Below, piece after piece: positions 25,025 to 37,770 of a stretch of 64,000 bases of DNA (the stretch's first letter is position 1; every line of letters starts with the position of its first letter). A program made the position numbers and the translations under genes. The DNA comes from Bryum argenteum (lineage: Eukaryota; Streptophyta; Bryopsida; Bryales; Bryaceae), in contig CM073322.1 of NCBI GenBank assembly GCA_037043015.1, forward strand, positions 9,435,601 to 9,499,600. Direction: 5' to 3'. Under the pieces are notes generated by a model. That model was not told the origin of the DNA, searched no databases, and saw only the letters and a program-made list of their open reading frames with translations.

Positions 25025-25960
25025 TGATTGGATGCACGAGGATTGATTGTGACAGTTGAGACAGATATTGTTGACTGTTATCGCACAAATGAGGATTGAC
25101 TATTGAGACCTGTTTTTAATAGATATCTTACATTGAATCTTATTAATTATTCAAAACCATCAATTATTTCAATAAGATAGTTTTTGTTTTGTTTTTGTTG
25201 TGATTGGATGCACGAGGATTGACTTGTGCGTGATTGATAGTTGCGACTGTTATCATACAAATGAGGATTGACTATTGAGATTTATTTTTAATGAATTTTT
25301 TACATTATATTTTATTAAGCAAGTGATGATTGACTATTCAAATCGTATTGTATTGTGCAATATATATTTTAAAAAAGAAAAAAAAATAAATCTAAGATTG
25401 ATTGTTGAGATCTACTGTGTTCATTATATAGTTGTGTTTCAATAGTGCAAATGATGATTGACTATTGAAACCTTTCTGATGGATTTGTCGTATAGAATTT
25501 ATTATTGTGTCTACATAAGCAATGGATGATGGATTGTAAGGATCCTATTGTGTGATTATATATTTTTGAAATCTAGAGTTTCTAAAATTGATTATCGATA
25601 TCTATTGTGTACATTATATTGTTGTGTTTCAATAATACAGATGACAATTGCATATTTGATTTGTTTTTCATGAATTTGTACAATAGAGTTTATTGGTGTC
25701 TCTTCATACGTAAGTAATGATTGACTATTAAAATCGTATCGTACTGTGTAGAATATTTTTTTTAGGAAACAAAAGTTTCTAAGGTTGATTGTTGAAATCT
25801 ATTGTGTACATTATATTGTTGTGTTTTAGTAAGCATGTAATGATTGAGTATTGATACTTGTTAATGAGATTGTACTATGCAATGTATTTCTAGAACTTAG
25901 AAATATTATGTCGATTAGATGTGCACTTTTGATGGTTCCTTTATTGTATCAAAGTTTTTG
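25025..25960. repeat. Diverged satellite-like tandem array, about 170-195 bp unit
   Basis: Two units begin with ggatgcacgaggattga at 25028 and 25204. Three later ones carry tctattgtgtacattatattgttgtgttt-like blocks near 25400, 25590 and 25795. Nearly all units contain gattgactattgaga. The copies differ at many sites, so the array is old. Confidence 0.6.
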
Positions 25961-27248
25961 AGGGTTTTGTTGATACCAAAATTGGAAGCAATAAAGAAAA
26001 ATATGACCTATTTGCTCGAATATACTTTGCAACCATATTGAGTTTAGTATGTAAGTGTGAGCTAGATAAGAAGGTTTAATTCAAGTTTGAAATTATTTAT
26101 TTTTCAAGTGTTAGTACTTATTAAAGTAGTAGGGCGAAATATTCCTTGTGTTTAGGTTCGATAGTACGGTGTTAAAAGCTTGTGTAATATTATAAAGTGT
26201 AATTCATTATTTATAGACATAAAAATCCAACTTATACGACTTTCTTGCATCTATTTACATTTGGTAAAATGAGATATTCATATAACAAACCATAAATGAG
26301 AATGATGTTAAATTATATTTTTCATGGTTTCAAGACATGCTTTAGCAAACATGGAAGTATCAAAATAGCATTTGAACGAGTTATTTCATATTCAAACCCC
26401 ATGAGAAGCATAAGAAAGAGACAGTATTTTTTTTTAACAAAAATTGACCTTGCTCTAAGCATTAAGGAGTTATGATTTGGAGGAAAATAATGTAAATCAA
26501 AAAATCCACAATAATCCACATTGAATTATCTTAAAACATCAAAATCCACATCTACAAAACTGAACTATATTATTATACTTTTGCAAATTTATGGAGTTGT
26601 AATTTTCAATCAAGGTCTTATTTTAAGTTATACCTTTTCACTCTTACATTGTCAAAATCAAGACAATTCAATAAATCTAAATCAATCAAATAAGATTTAT
26701 TTCCAATACATGAAATCATGTTAGTAGAATAAAGTCAATAGATATAAGCCCTCATCTTTATCATAAATGAGTACAAGAGGTACCTTATGTACCTTAAAGT
26801 CATAAGTATTCTCTAAAAGAGACTTAACAAAACAAAGTTACTGATGATGAGTTCACTTGTATCATTACAATTCACATCAAAAATATTTGAACATATACAA
26901 ATTGTCATGCACTTTAGATTTTTATGGTTACGATTTGAAATGATTATTAGATTGAATTATACTCAACATGTAGCACACACTTGCTTTTAACTATCTATAT
27001 ATCAAATCAATTCAATTTGTGTCATGATAAATCTGAAATAAAAATATTGTAAGATTTCTTGAAGGCAAGATTCAATTTATCACTACTATTATAGTGGCAT
27101 TGATGGTTTTAAATATGATTATAAAAATAAAGAACTAAAAAATTGAGATCCTACCTACCTAAGTTAAATCTAATGAGTAACTTTAGTTCAGGCGATTGAT
27201 CCAATATGAATCAAATGTACACAAAGGGTACATCTAGGACTTACATGA
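25961..27248. other. AT-rich intergenic DNA
   Basis: No gene or clear repeat was recognised. The open frames are short, AT-driven and featureless. Confidence 0.4.
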
Positions 27249-28181
27249 TTAACCCCTAAAAATCCAGGAAAACCGATTCGGTTTTCTGAGATTTCGGGCA
27301 GCTCATTTTAAGCATTTAAATTGATATTTTTGCCTAAGATTTTTACTGGGTGCTCCCCATACAGTAATGTGTATGTGGTAAGATTTTCAAAGTCAAATTT
27401 TAATTTTATAACCTTCACCTAGAAATTTTAGGTTTCAAGTCCTAAACGGGCAGTTTAAAATAATTTTTTTTATTTTTTATTTTTTTAGAAATATGTTCAT
27501 TACCAAATTACTATTCAAATTCCAAAGTATCCAAAGTCAAAAAGTTTACCACTTTTACAAGGGCAGCCTCCAAAACTTTCAAAAACAATCTTCACAATTT
27601 CTAGTAATTTTACAATTTTTTCTTTCAAAAATTGCCAAACTTCGAGATTTTGGATTTTTTCCAAGATTTTTTTTTTCAAAATTCACATTATCATAAATGC
27701 ACCTTCTCACCGTCAAGATTTTTCTCAAACTAAATATCATACGTGGTGCTTGTTTTACTATATGGTTGTTTTTAGACCTTCTTTCATAAAATATTTTACA
27801 TTAAGGTCAAAAAGTGGAATTGGTCTCTAAAATTTTGCATGAGCATACCCAACTTGATTACCTACATGAAAAAAAATGAGGGAAAAATATTTGGAATAAC
27901 AATCATCAAGTTGCCCTTGGCACCATTTAGACGATGCCTCTCACGCAGCGGCAAAAAAAAGTGTTGGTCAAACTTTGATTGTTATGATCTCACAAATGAC
28001 AAACATCCAACGGTTGAAATTTTGACCAGTCTTTTGTATACAAGTTAGGTACAAGATCTTACGGTTCAAAGTCTAAAACCAGAAAAAAAAGTTTCTCCAT
28101 TTCCCCATTTCCCAACGAAGGTGAAAAATGGCAGTTTTTGGTTCTGGAGGTCGAGGAAACCCCTGGATTTTTAGGGGTTAA
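27249..28181 (+). mobile_element. 933 bp non-autonomous TTAA-bounded element, copy 2
   Basis: Begins TTAACCCCTAAAAATCCAGG and ends CCTGGATTTTTAGGGGTTAA, a perfect 20 bp inverted repeat including the TTAA at each edge. The interior aligns end to end with the reverse complement of 3964-4895, one base different in length. It has no transposase; its longest open frame is 69 codons. The perfect ends make this the better preserved and probably younger copy. TTAA edges suggest piggyBac-type mobilisation. Confidence 0.75.
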
Positions 28182-29740
28182 AAGATAAAAGTCATCTAAT
28201 ATGCTTGTGGATGTTTTGTTTTGAAATTAGTCATACAACCATATCCAATAACTAAAAGGTCTCATATATACACTCAACATGCAACTCATTATTCTATAAG
28301 TTGAGTACATTTAGGGGTTGAAACGTGCCTCATGTAAAAAGGCTCCCAGAGGAGTAGCTTTATGGTGACCTACAAACGACGACATATAGAAATCCATGAA
28401 CATATTTTTTCTGATAATTATTTTAGAGAATCCAACTGTAGAATCTTATTTAGAATTTTTCAATTAGTCTACTCACCAATTTTTATTGAATTTGATTGTA
28501 GGGATCTCTAATAATATTAAGTCAAAGTTTCAGCTTGCGCAAAAACAACATATGTTTTGTAACCGAGTATGGTCTATTTTGACTCTACGGGTTGAACAAA
28601 AACACCCTAGGCTAGAAAGTATTAATGAAATTCATCAAAAAATTAAGAATTTTTTTTAAATTTTTTTAAAAAAAAAATTAAAAACAAATTTTAAAATTTT
28701 TTAAAATTTTTTTAAAAAATGGGATCGTAAATTTAAATTTTAAAGAAAAACCTATTCCTGCCACTTACAATATGTGACAAAACAAAATTCCTAATTACTC
28801 AATAAGTGTTTGTCATTGGTTATCAAGTAAGGCCCCATTACAAGTTAGTTAGACTTTTTCTTTGAAGTGGAATTTTAAAATCACCCAATGTATAAAAAAG
28901 GCCTCAGTGAAGGTACTCTATGTAAATATGAATTTGGCTAAAGACAATAGGCATGCTAGTAAAATCTCAAAGCTGGAATCAAATTTTCTAAAGGATACTA
29001 GCTTCTGACAGATAAAACAAATAGAGCACAAAGAACATTTAAATTCTTTCTTTTAGAATAAGTAGAACAAAGGCAATCATAATGTGTACTGCACAAAATC
29101 TATTACAATATGTATGCATACACGTGTACTTGTATGACTTCTTTCTATATAGTTTCTCAATGCAAATGAAAGATAATCCCATTGCTAGGTAATCTAAGAC
29201 CTAGGTAAGCTTTCTTATTCATAGAGTTTTAAGGAAGAAGCTTTCTTAAGCCAGTCAATAGTCACTCTTAAGTCTAAAACAAAGTTTAAATCAACGCTAA
29301 TAATTATAACATTATAATATGCGCTTGAAGTTATTACTATAAAATATATGTCTAATCCACATGTAGCTCAATTTATGCATTATGGTACGAGAATCTATAA
29401 ATGCACTCACTTTCTATGTTTCTTATGAATGCACTCACTCTCAAGCAAATCCTCGCCTATCATAGTACATACATAATTTCACCATTGCAGTGATAACCTC
29501 CACACTTATAATTATCCGAGAATGGATCGAGGGGACACACTATTCACGCTAGATCTAGGGACGTGAGGTCAAATCAAGGCACATGAGGTGTTGTTGGAAG
29601 CGGATATCTTTGCAAGGGTGTGGGCAACAATCAGATCACAGATCTCGCTCGTAGATTTTGAGATATTGAATTTTAAAATTATTTATGGCCTCAAAAAATA
29701 TTGTTAAATATACAAAATTACAAAAAATTACATGATTTTC
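28182..29740. other. AT-rich intergenic DNA
   Basis: Contains a long A/T-only self-complementary stretch (about 28640-28720). No gene was recognised. Confidence 0.4.
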
Positions 29741-29798
29741 GTAGAGTTGGGTTCCTCCTCTTGGGAGCACAAAATCAAGAGGAAGAACCCAACTCTAC
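29741..29798. repeat. Inverted repeat able to form a 23 bp hairpin
   Basis: The arm GTAGAGTTGGGTTCCTCCTC plus TTG is followed, after a 12-base loop, by its reverse complement with one mismatch. Pairing continues outward with gaps. It could be a small-RNA precursor or a tiny foldback element; nothing in the sequence decides between them. Confidence 0.55.
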
Positions 29799-30329
29799 AA
29801 GAAATGTGTCGTTTGCAGCCATATAAAATTATTAACAATAGAAACATAGACATACTAGCTTAGAAATACATCGTTTTAGGAGGGTAGCACCCACTTGGAC
29901 AGGCAAAGTTGCAATTTTTAAGAGGGCATGGCAATTTTGTACATACAAGTTTTGTATAGAATGTACACCATGAGTACTCTGAAATTTGCAAGTGGAAGTG
30001 CAAGTGAAATTTGGGTGGCTCTAGTGAAAGCTATGTTGTATGGATTTCAAGCCACCTACCTTAGGTCTTTTAATTCCGTTTCACATGGTTTTAAATTGAA
30101 AAGTTCTATAGTCAATATTGTACAAATAAATTCACCAATAAGTTTAAAAGCCTTGTTATTATATAAGACGCATATTATTTTCTCAATAAAGAATCCATCA
30201 AACATGAATATATGTATGGATATATGGAAAAATGTACACCTAATGGTTGAAAGGGACTCCAAGACTCACTAAATAATTAAGATTCTAGGCTCTACGAAGA
30301 GAGCAATCCTTCTTGGTAAGGTCCACATT

Positions 30330-30650
30330 CAACATCTGACAAGCGCATCCCAATAGGTTACAACTTTTTATGACTAGTAACACAATAGGTCACAACTTTT
30401 TATGACTGACAAATATTGAAAAGTTAAGAATCACAATAACACTCTACAACATCTGACAAGCACAATAGGTTACAACTTTTTATGACTGACAACACAATAG
30501 GTTACAACTTTTTATGACTGAGAAATATTGAAAAGCTAAGAATTACAATAACACTCTACAACATCTGACAAGCACAATAGGTTATAACTTTTTATGACTG
30601 ACAAAACTTGAAAAGTTAAGAATTACAATAACACTCTACAACACACGACC
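30330..30650. repeat. Tandem repeat, about 115 bp unit, nearly three copies
   Basis: Units start with caacatctgacaagc at about 30330, 30448 and 30560. Each contains one or two copies of a 35 bp sub-repeat, caataggttacaactttttatgactg, and ends in attacaataacactcta. Copies are over 90 percent alike by eye. Confidence 0.7.
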
Positions 30651-31369
30651 TGCATATTTTTTGAATCAAGTGCCCTCCCAGAGGCCTTTGAACACCCTCA
30701 AATGACACTTTCTATTGAAAAGGACTCTTTGGCACCATGCCAACCAAGAGGGTACATGTAAAGTGTAGGAATGTAAGAACATTCTACGTATGACAACTGA
30801 CTTCAGGTGAACAACTTGGTGCAGATGTCCGAAGGAATTCAGCTCCGAAACTATTTAGTTAACCTAGTGCCGACCACAGGAATCTAGAACCCAGATTTTG
30901 CCTGCTAATCAAACACTGGCAAAAAACATGTGAAAGCAGCCAAAACTGCAGAGACTCACAAACAATGGTAAGAATATTCAACTGTCCCAATTTTGGAACC
31001 GACTGCAAACTCTGACACTAGCTGACTAATTCCAGAGATCTGATACCTCAAACATTAGATAAGACTCAAAGGACCTCATTATTGTCAAGGACATAGTACC
31101 ATAACCTAGAAATGCTGATGGTACTAAACCTACCTTAAGTCTACACACCCTAAAAATGTTGGTAGGATATGGACTAATTAAATTCTGAGAACCTAACCAT
31201 GATATGACGTGATACCATAACCATTGAAGCAATGACAGGACCTGAACATGTTCATGGATCTGTACTGACCTGTAAGAACCTCACCGGTTGTTGATCTGGT
31301 ACCGTAACCCGTAGGACGAATGACGCACCCCAAAAATGTATAAGAGAACGAGATAGATGAGATGCAGTA

Positions 31370-32614
31370 CTATCTACCAGCATATGGGCAAGCTCCGATT
31401 TCAGAGACTATATGGGCCAACTGCTCTTGGAAAAAGTCATAAACGACTTTGGTGGTGCTAGCAACCACACGCACCACTAAACCTTCATCACGAAGCCCAA
31501 TTGTGCTGCACGAAACGAAGAGCAGAGGCTCAGTGGCAGAAGAATCTCTAAGATGTGCTGTAAGATCAGCCGACTTTCTCCTAGAGAACGCCTTCTGTGT
31601 GAGCACTTGCACCTTCTTCTGCACTTTGTCGCGAAAGGCCGCCAGTTTGGGGCCATATATCACCATGTTCGCTATCACATGGAAACCTTGCATGCGCTCC
31701 GCCACGGATAGTCCCACCCCTTGCTCTAAACAGAGACAGTCCAGGAATAGCGGCTCGTCGGTGTTGTTCTCACGCTCCACGTATATGTGATTGGTACTTT
31801 TGTATAGCTCGAATGCCCAGCTTTCACCGTTGTCAATTCGTCCACTTGTCATCCAATCTATTAGCACTAGGTTGGCATCTGCTGCAAGGTAGAATTCCTG
31901 CACCTAATTTCACAGCATGACTTGTGAGAATCGCCAATCAAAACGATGCCAGATTAATCAAGAGGATAGTCCCATGACTTCTGGGAGACCTCCCTGTTAT
32001 AGCACACAAAATGGCCTACATTGGCCACGAATAAACCTCTGTACGAAGCATGGCAGACGTTGTCACAAACTCCTGAAACGTTCTATATTTACTGATGTTC
32101 AGTCAAACAACTGCCATTCATGTTCAAGAAAGCTAAATGAGTACTGAGGTGGCGGATGTAAGATTAGTACACCAGCACATTAAATTTCGGAAGACGGTGA
32201 GGGTACCTGCAAGTACTTGGAGTCCTGGAAACAAACGATAGGGTCAGGCACTACAGCCAAGAACCCCTCTCGGCCAACGTGAGCCTGCAGGATTTGCTCG
32301 CAGAACTTCCCTTTGACAGACTTGTAGATTTTGGTTGATGCTTGTGTGGTAATGACAGCGGAGCAAGAAGGTGAAACCTCCACTCTCTGAGTGATTGAGT
32401 CATTGGAAACAATGCCTCCACCGTAGGAGATGGCGAAAATCCAGACTACATCCATACCACTCGGCACGATCCTGTTCGGAATGAGAAATTTGAGAGGGTA
32501 CTTGGCAAATGCCCGTGTTACTGCAGATTTCCCTGCAACTCTGTCAACCTTGATAATGCCTGTGAGTGCCCTCTCTTTGAAACTGGGACCTAGCGCCTTC
32601 TTCCACCCTGCCAT
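31370..32614 (-). CDS. URED: Urease accessory protein D (UreD)
   Basis: Two coding exons (32207-32614, 31370-31903), spliced between KYLQ and VQEFYL, encode 313 residues. The start is the first true ATG (MAGWKKALGPSFKERA). Family landmarks are AVTRAFAKYPLKFLIP, SYGGGIVSNDSITQRV, VITTQASTKIYKSVKG, NLVLIDWMTSGRIDNGESW, LFLDCLCLE and LSVAERMQGFHVIA, in the same order as Arabidopsis UreD. With UreF and UreG, UreD forms the cytosolic complex that loads nickel into urease. The 3' part, SRRKSADLTAHLRDSS...FVSCSTIGLRDEGLVVRV, fits the C-terminal region. A Gly-rich YGGGI stretch is intact and no frame damage is seen. A basal start at an upstream in-frame TTG is possible but not needed. Confidence 0.92.
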
Positions 32615-34330
32615 AGCTTCCTTCCTCCCGTCTATGTTGAGTACCAAACCATATGTTCACCATTCAAAGGCGATCGATTCGTTTCAACTCCAGCAGTCAT
32701 GTTTGCCCAGTTATGCAGTCTGCTTACAGTTCTAAACAGCAATATCCGAGCGAGGCACTCAACAAGTTCAGAACAGAATGCAGAGTCCTTCATTTTTCCA
32801 TTCAACTGCCTACCCCCACACTCGGTTTTCTGATAACACATTTCTGATCGCCCACTTCCAAGCCACCCCCCGTCATGCAATTGCGTACCATCCAATTTCT
32901 GCAACAAAACCACTCACTATTAACAATGAACTGGAAATTCTGCTTCGTGTTAAGCATACTTTAAGAAACGCATAATGTATAACCCTCCCATAAATATTAG
33001 ATCACTGCGACATTCTCAGTAATCGCTGCAGAAATCACATGTAACGCTCATCAGATGCCTACAACGACCTCAGATAATGCTAAACCTCACCACAGAACCA
33101 TTCCTGCTCACTAGTATGGCCCATGCCGTATGCATAAGACCATCAATGGGAGAGAAACAAAATAGAAAGTGGAAGTGATCAAACAAAAAGGAACAGAGAG
33201 AATTGTTCGTTCTGCTCAATATCAAAAGACAACGTGAAATTTTATGCCATAGATAGATAATATGCCTTAAATCCCCTTTTACATACACCTAACTGTTGAA
33301 AAAGAACAATCGAACGTTGATGGGAACTAGAAGCACTCAGGAATATTATTTCCTGCCTTAAAACGAACTAAAGCATGACCGCCAAACTCTGAGAGAATCA
33401 ACAACTCTAACTTCGCCTACAGGGTGAAACATTTCCGTTACACCATCCAATTGCTGCGATGCGATCATTCGCTTTCCGTAAAAACATCAAATGGAATAGC
33501 GAAACGTAAAGGAAGAAAGATCTGATCTTAACGCACAAACAACCAGATCGACGAACCACCTTAACTCAGCAACCCTAACGCTGCGTCTAAATCTCCGAAA
33601 GTAGAAGGAGCTTCCTCAAAGTCGAATACCTATACATTGCAATAAGCTCACTTCGAAGTGAGAATTTCATTGACATGCTTGATATATATTCAAGCTTCAA
33701 CTTGTGTCAGAATTTTGAAAAACCCTAACAGATGTCTAGAAATGCAACACCTACTTCCACGATCATACTTCACAACTTAATGCTGTTTCATACTCCTCAA
33801 CTCGAAGTGTAAATGTAAAAATACCTCGAAAACGAGAGATTCAAGAATCAAGAGAGCTGATAATCAGCAACAAATTCAGGAAATAGAAATCATCATTTAA
33901 AACCTTCACAACATTCACGATCATCCACCTTGACGCGAGAATTTCATGGATTGCCCTACACCCTTTTCAAACCTCTGTCTGCTAAAAGAACTTGTTACAG
34001 ATTTTTGCGCTAAACCCTAATACATGCCTAGACCAGCATCACGGCTACCACGATCATACTACACGCCTTATTGCTGCTCCAGAATCCTTAACCCTAAAAG
34101 CTTAATTCTAGACTAATACAAAAACGGGAAATTCAAAATCTCGTCAGCATAAAATCCTTAAACAGCAATTTCAAGCGCAAATTCAACTCATTCACGATCG
34201 TTAGCTCAGAGAGAAAACTGAATGTACCTACCTCTTTAGGAAGGGACCGCGCCTGAACGTAATTTGGAGCTTGAGGCTCCGAAAGTTTTACATCGATCGA
34301 TCGCTCCTCGTTCTAATCTCCTGGCCTTGC
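32615..34330 (-). promoter_or_regulatory. 5' UTR/intron and upstream region of UreD
   Basis: The minus strand has a good donor, CCTAAAGAG/GTAGGTAC, at about 34232-34240. A promoter-like GC-richer segment lies beyond it (34240-34450). This suggests a 5' UTR exon near 34240-34330 and a leader intron reaching towards 32640. No other gene is recognised in this stretch. Confidence 0.35.
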
Positions 34331-34459
34331 CAATTGATGGGCCTCGACTTGTGAGATCCGAGATGGAATTCGAATCTTGAACACGGATTCCATGATCTCG
34401 CATTGCTTTTGTTCCGGCGAAAACGGAAATGGATTCCTGGGATTTCTGGATTCGTTATT

Positions 34460-35540
34460 CCAATGTGACGGATGGATGAAAATCATCCACATCCTACTAG
34501 CACTTTAGGCAAAAAGTTTGCCGTGGTTTCTTATCAATATTTGTTTCAAGTTGTTGAATGAAACATTTTGATACATAGCAACAACCTCTACAAAAATTCT
34601 ACAAAAATGTATCTCGCAAAAAAAAACATTTTGAAGACATGTTTTTTTATTTTCTTTAAATTTTTTTGGTATATATTAGAGATATTTTAAAGCTGCTAGT
34701 TTCATCCTAGTTTCATCCCCTTTGTGATCCCTTCTCTTATGTTCTTGAGGTAAAGCAATAATTTAATAGGCAACAAAAGGGGATGACAATAAATGGTCTC
34801 TCTTTGTCAGTTATCCATCTAGTCTCCATTCTTAGTATGCCTTAATATATCATTTCTAGGGGCTTCATCACAAAGACTTCAACACGGTAAGTCAAATAAT
34901 AAGACAATAAGTATACCAAAAAATCTTTCACTTTAAAAGACACGCTTATCTATTAGAAAAGTTCATTCATGTTTTTAGAAACACGTAAGGTAGAGGTACC
35001 TAAAATGATGACTTTTGGTCATGTGCCTATTTCCTACTACTAATTAAAATTGTTGAAGTTTTACATATTCTTTTATGAAAGTGCAGATGGATACCAATGC
35101 ACAAATGATTTGAATATCAAATGCATAAACTTATAAACCCCTACGTGCGCTTGGGCTATTTTTAGCCAAAAGACACACTTTTGAAAAGAGTGTCATAGAT
35201 GAAAATTAAGGCAAGCTTTTTAAATCTTAACCTTACAAACTCGTAAAAGACTCATTGTAGACTGTCTGGACCAAAATATGAGTCATGAGGCCGCATAAAT
35301 TGTAAGATCATAACGTATTAGTACTTAGACAAAACAAACCTCAAATTCCATCCTCTTCACTTTGAACTGAGAATTCTACCAACAAACCAATTGCAATAAA
35401 AAATTCACCAACTACAATGTTGGTCACATTCATCCTCATTACACGCTCGCACCAGAAGAATTCATTTAAAAGTAATTAGAGAGTAGCCTTGCATTGGTAA
35501 AAACTATCAAAAAGTTTACAAAAAGAAAGTAGTCCAAAAC
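34460..35540. other. AT-rich intergenic DNA
   Basis: No gene recognised. A TTAACCTTAC at 35228 could be the left edge of the repeat-B element that follows. Confidence 0.35.
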
Positions 35541-35639
35541 TAAACCTCTTGCACCCAAATCTATGCCTTACCTTCAAATTATCTTCGATTATGTCAAAGT
35601 TCCCTATCACTAAAACTAGAATCTGTTTGGAATTCATCT

Positions 35640-36060
35640 CAAAAAATAAGTTGAAATCCAACGATGGATGTAGGAGATATAGCTCCGCAAAAATCAATCA
35701 TATTTTAATTTTTCACTGTAGAAACATCATTGCAATTCTAATACTAAAAGTATTTGGGTCGAAAAAGTTCCAAATAAATCGTTGTTGTATTTTCATACTA
35801 AGATCTTGATCATACAAAAAAAAACTATTCTTGGTTTCACATAATTATTTAGCTTACATTGGTGAAACATGCCCCATGTTTGAGAACCCAAATTAAAACA
35901 AAAGCAACCTTCACTATAATGCTTGCCATGAATTCATATTGAATTGTATGAGTTTGCAATTTTTACTACACAAACCTGACTCGCTTTGAAACTCAACCCA
36001 AGTGATTTCATTTAAAACAAACATTCAATGAAGAAGCTATAGCCCTTCAAAGTCGCTACT
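35640..36060 (+). repeat. Dispersed repeat family B, copy 2
   Basis: Same block order and strand as 12360-12790 and 61250-61640, with gaaacatgccccatgtttgagaacccaa almost unchanged from copy 1. Confidence 0.55.
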
Positions 36061-36246
36061 TGTCATCCTTTGTGTTGATTTTCAACACACTGCGCATTTA
36101 AGGGTTCAAAGTCAAGGTCTCATTGACTGAGTACACTTTCACACTCATCTATAGTGCCAATTAAGACTTCAAAATCTCATCTACAACGGGGCTAAAAACT
36201 GAATTAGATTTGCCACTGACTTAGGTACTCTCTTTCAACATTAAGA

Positions 36247-36585
36247 AGAGAAACTCCAACCTATTTACAAACCGCCGTGAATAGAGTGTACATTCAACCT
36301 ATCCTCGAATGTATGCCCAGAGGGTCATCACGCCATTGGCTAGACTTCTAACCCCTCTTGGAGTGAACACTATGCTTATTCCTACCTAGCAACTAGTGCC
36401 TTAGAAATACCCGACATAATATCCCCAAAGGACTTTGAGGTACGGTCCATACAACAAGGTCCAAGTACCCTCACCATATTTGGGTGGACTATGGTGATGA
36501 GCACCACCCTGGCATGTGGAATAGCACCCACTACCTCAGCATTAAGACCATGAGCCCTAACCACCAAACCAAGGCTTGTGGTGCC
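36247..36585 (-). mobile_element. tRNA-derived SINE, copy on minus strand
   Basis: Read leftward from 36585 the head is GGCACCACAAGCCTTGGTTTGGTGGTTAGGGC, which carries an A-box. A B-box region follows (gtgggtgctattcc), then a body ending gttggagtttctctt. It is homologous along its length to 44236-44576, and its head and mid part to 58260-58627. The B-box is decayed, so it is probably silent. Confidence 0.65.
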
Positions 36586-36933
36586 TCTTCCAACATCGAT
36601 ATTCGAGCTGCTTTTAAAAATTGTTCTTCTCTGGCTTGTTTTTCGGACAACGGAGTCAGTCGGAACCAAGTGGACCATGTGTTTCGAGCCTTGGCCATGT
36701 CAATTCAGAATCTTTACTGATCTTAAACTTCTCCGAGCTAAAATGTAAGTCTTTTCTGTCGAAGGTCACAAACTACAAACTGATTCCACACCTTCAGTTC
36801 ACCATTTAAAGTTAAAACAGCTTGCAACCACATCATGCTTGCTTGTAGGTCACTCACTTAACATGTTAGAGTACTTTGAAGGTACACGGCCGCCGTAGTG
36901 GTTGTGGTAGTGGAAACAAATTTCAAGAACTTA

Positions 36934-37006
36934 TATTCTCTCTGTCTCGTAAAGTTTGCCAAGTCGATGCCTTGAAGGATAGATTGAGACAGAGAGGAGT
37001 ACTTTG
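36934..37006. repeat. Short Stowaway-like foldback remnant
   Basis: The arm TTCTCTCTGTCTCGTAAAGT is followed about 40 bp later by the inverted GAGACAGAGAGGAGTA, beside TA. Its size and ends resemble an internally deleted Tc1/mariner MITE. Confidence 0.4.
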
Positions 37007-37419
37007 TCAAATCGAATCAATACAAACATGTGATAGTCATAAAATTATTCTCCTCTCCTTACCGGTAAACTGCAACTCGCATTCCTTTGTATGTAGTCAT
37101 TCTCTAGCGCTCATGCAGAATGCCCTCGTGCTCAGCTATCATGGTAGATGACCGCACAATTTTTTTCGGCTCAGTCAAAGTCCATAGCCATCGTACAAGT
37201 AAAAAACTCCGGAGAACATGCTGATCGATGATCCGACATGTAGTTTATAGTTTTTGGAACTTGATGATCTGTAGAAGCGGTGCTACTGAGTTGCCAATCA
37301 AGTGGTCAACATCGTGCGTTTCCTTGAAGTTTGCATCTGTCACCACGTGACTGTCGTCCTTTGACATTCTGGAGGATTCCAGTTCCACATTTCATGCTTC
37401 GAATCTTGATACGACACAT

Positions 37420-37770
37420 GGTAACATTAGTTTCAGATAGATCTTGATCAGCGTTACCGACGGATGAGATTGGTGGCCTGGATTGCCTCGAAGTTTTGAA
37501 TTTGGCGTTTAACATACAACACCTTGTGGATGGAGCTGCTAGGATTGCAGTACTTGCCCACCAATAAAAGAAACAAAATTATACCAGCAACAGCTAGATA
37601 CTACGAATCTTGATCGAACACATTGGTAATGTTCATGAATCTCGACAAGTTACCGACCGGAGAGCTAGTGGTGAACGCGCGGGATGCCTCGAGATTTGAA
37701 TTTGGCGTTAACATTCAACGCCTTGTGAATGGATTTCCCGCTTCTTCGCCCACCAACTTAACAATCCAAT
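37420..37770. repeat. Local direct duplication, about 140 bp, diverged
   Basis: The segment containing cttgatca-cgttaccgacgga and gcctcgaagttttgaatttggcgtttaacat is repeated about 205 bp downstream as ctcgaca-gttaccgaccgga and gcctcgagatttgaatttggcgttaacat, followed in both by acaccttgtg-atgga and gcccaccaa. Confidence 0.5.

Noticed and set aside
36382..36678. 98-codon minus-strand frame
   Set aside because: It lies in the SINE copy at 36247-36585; similar frames appear in the other copies for the same reason.
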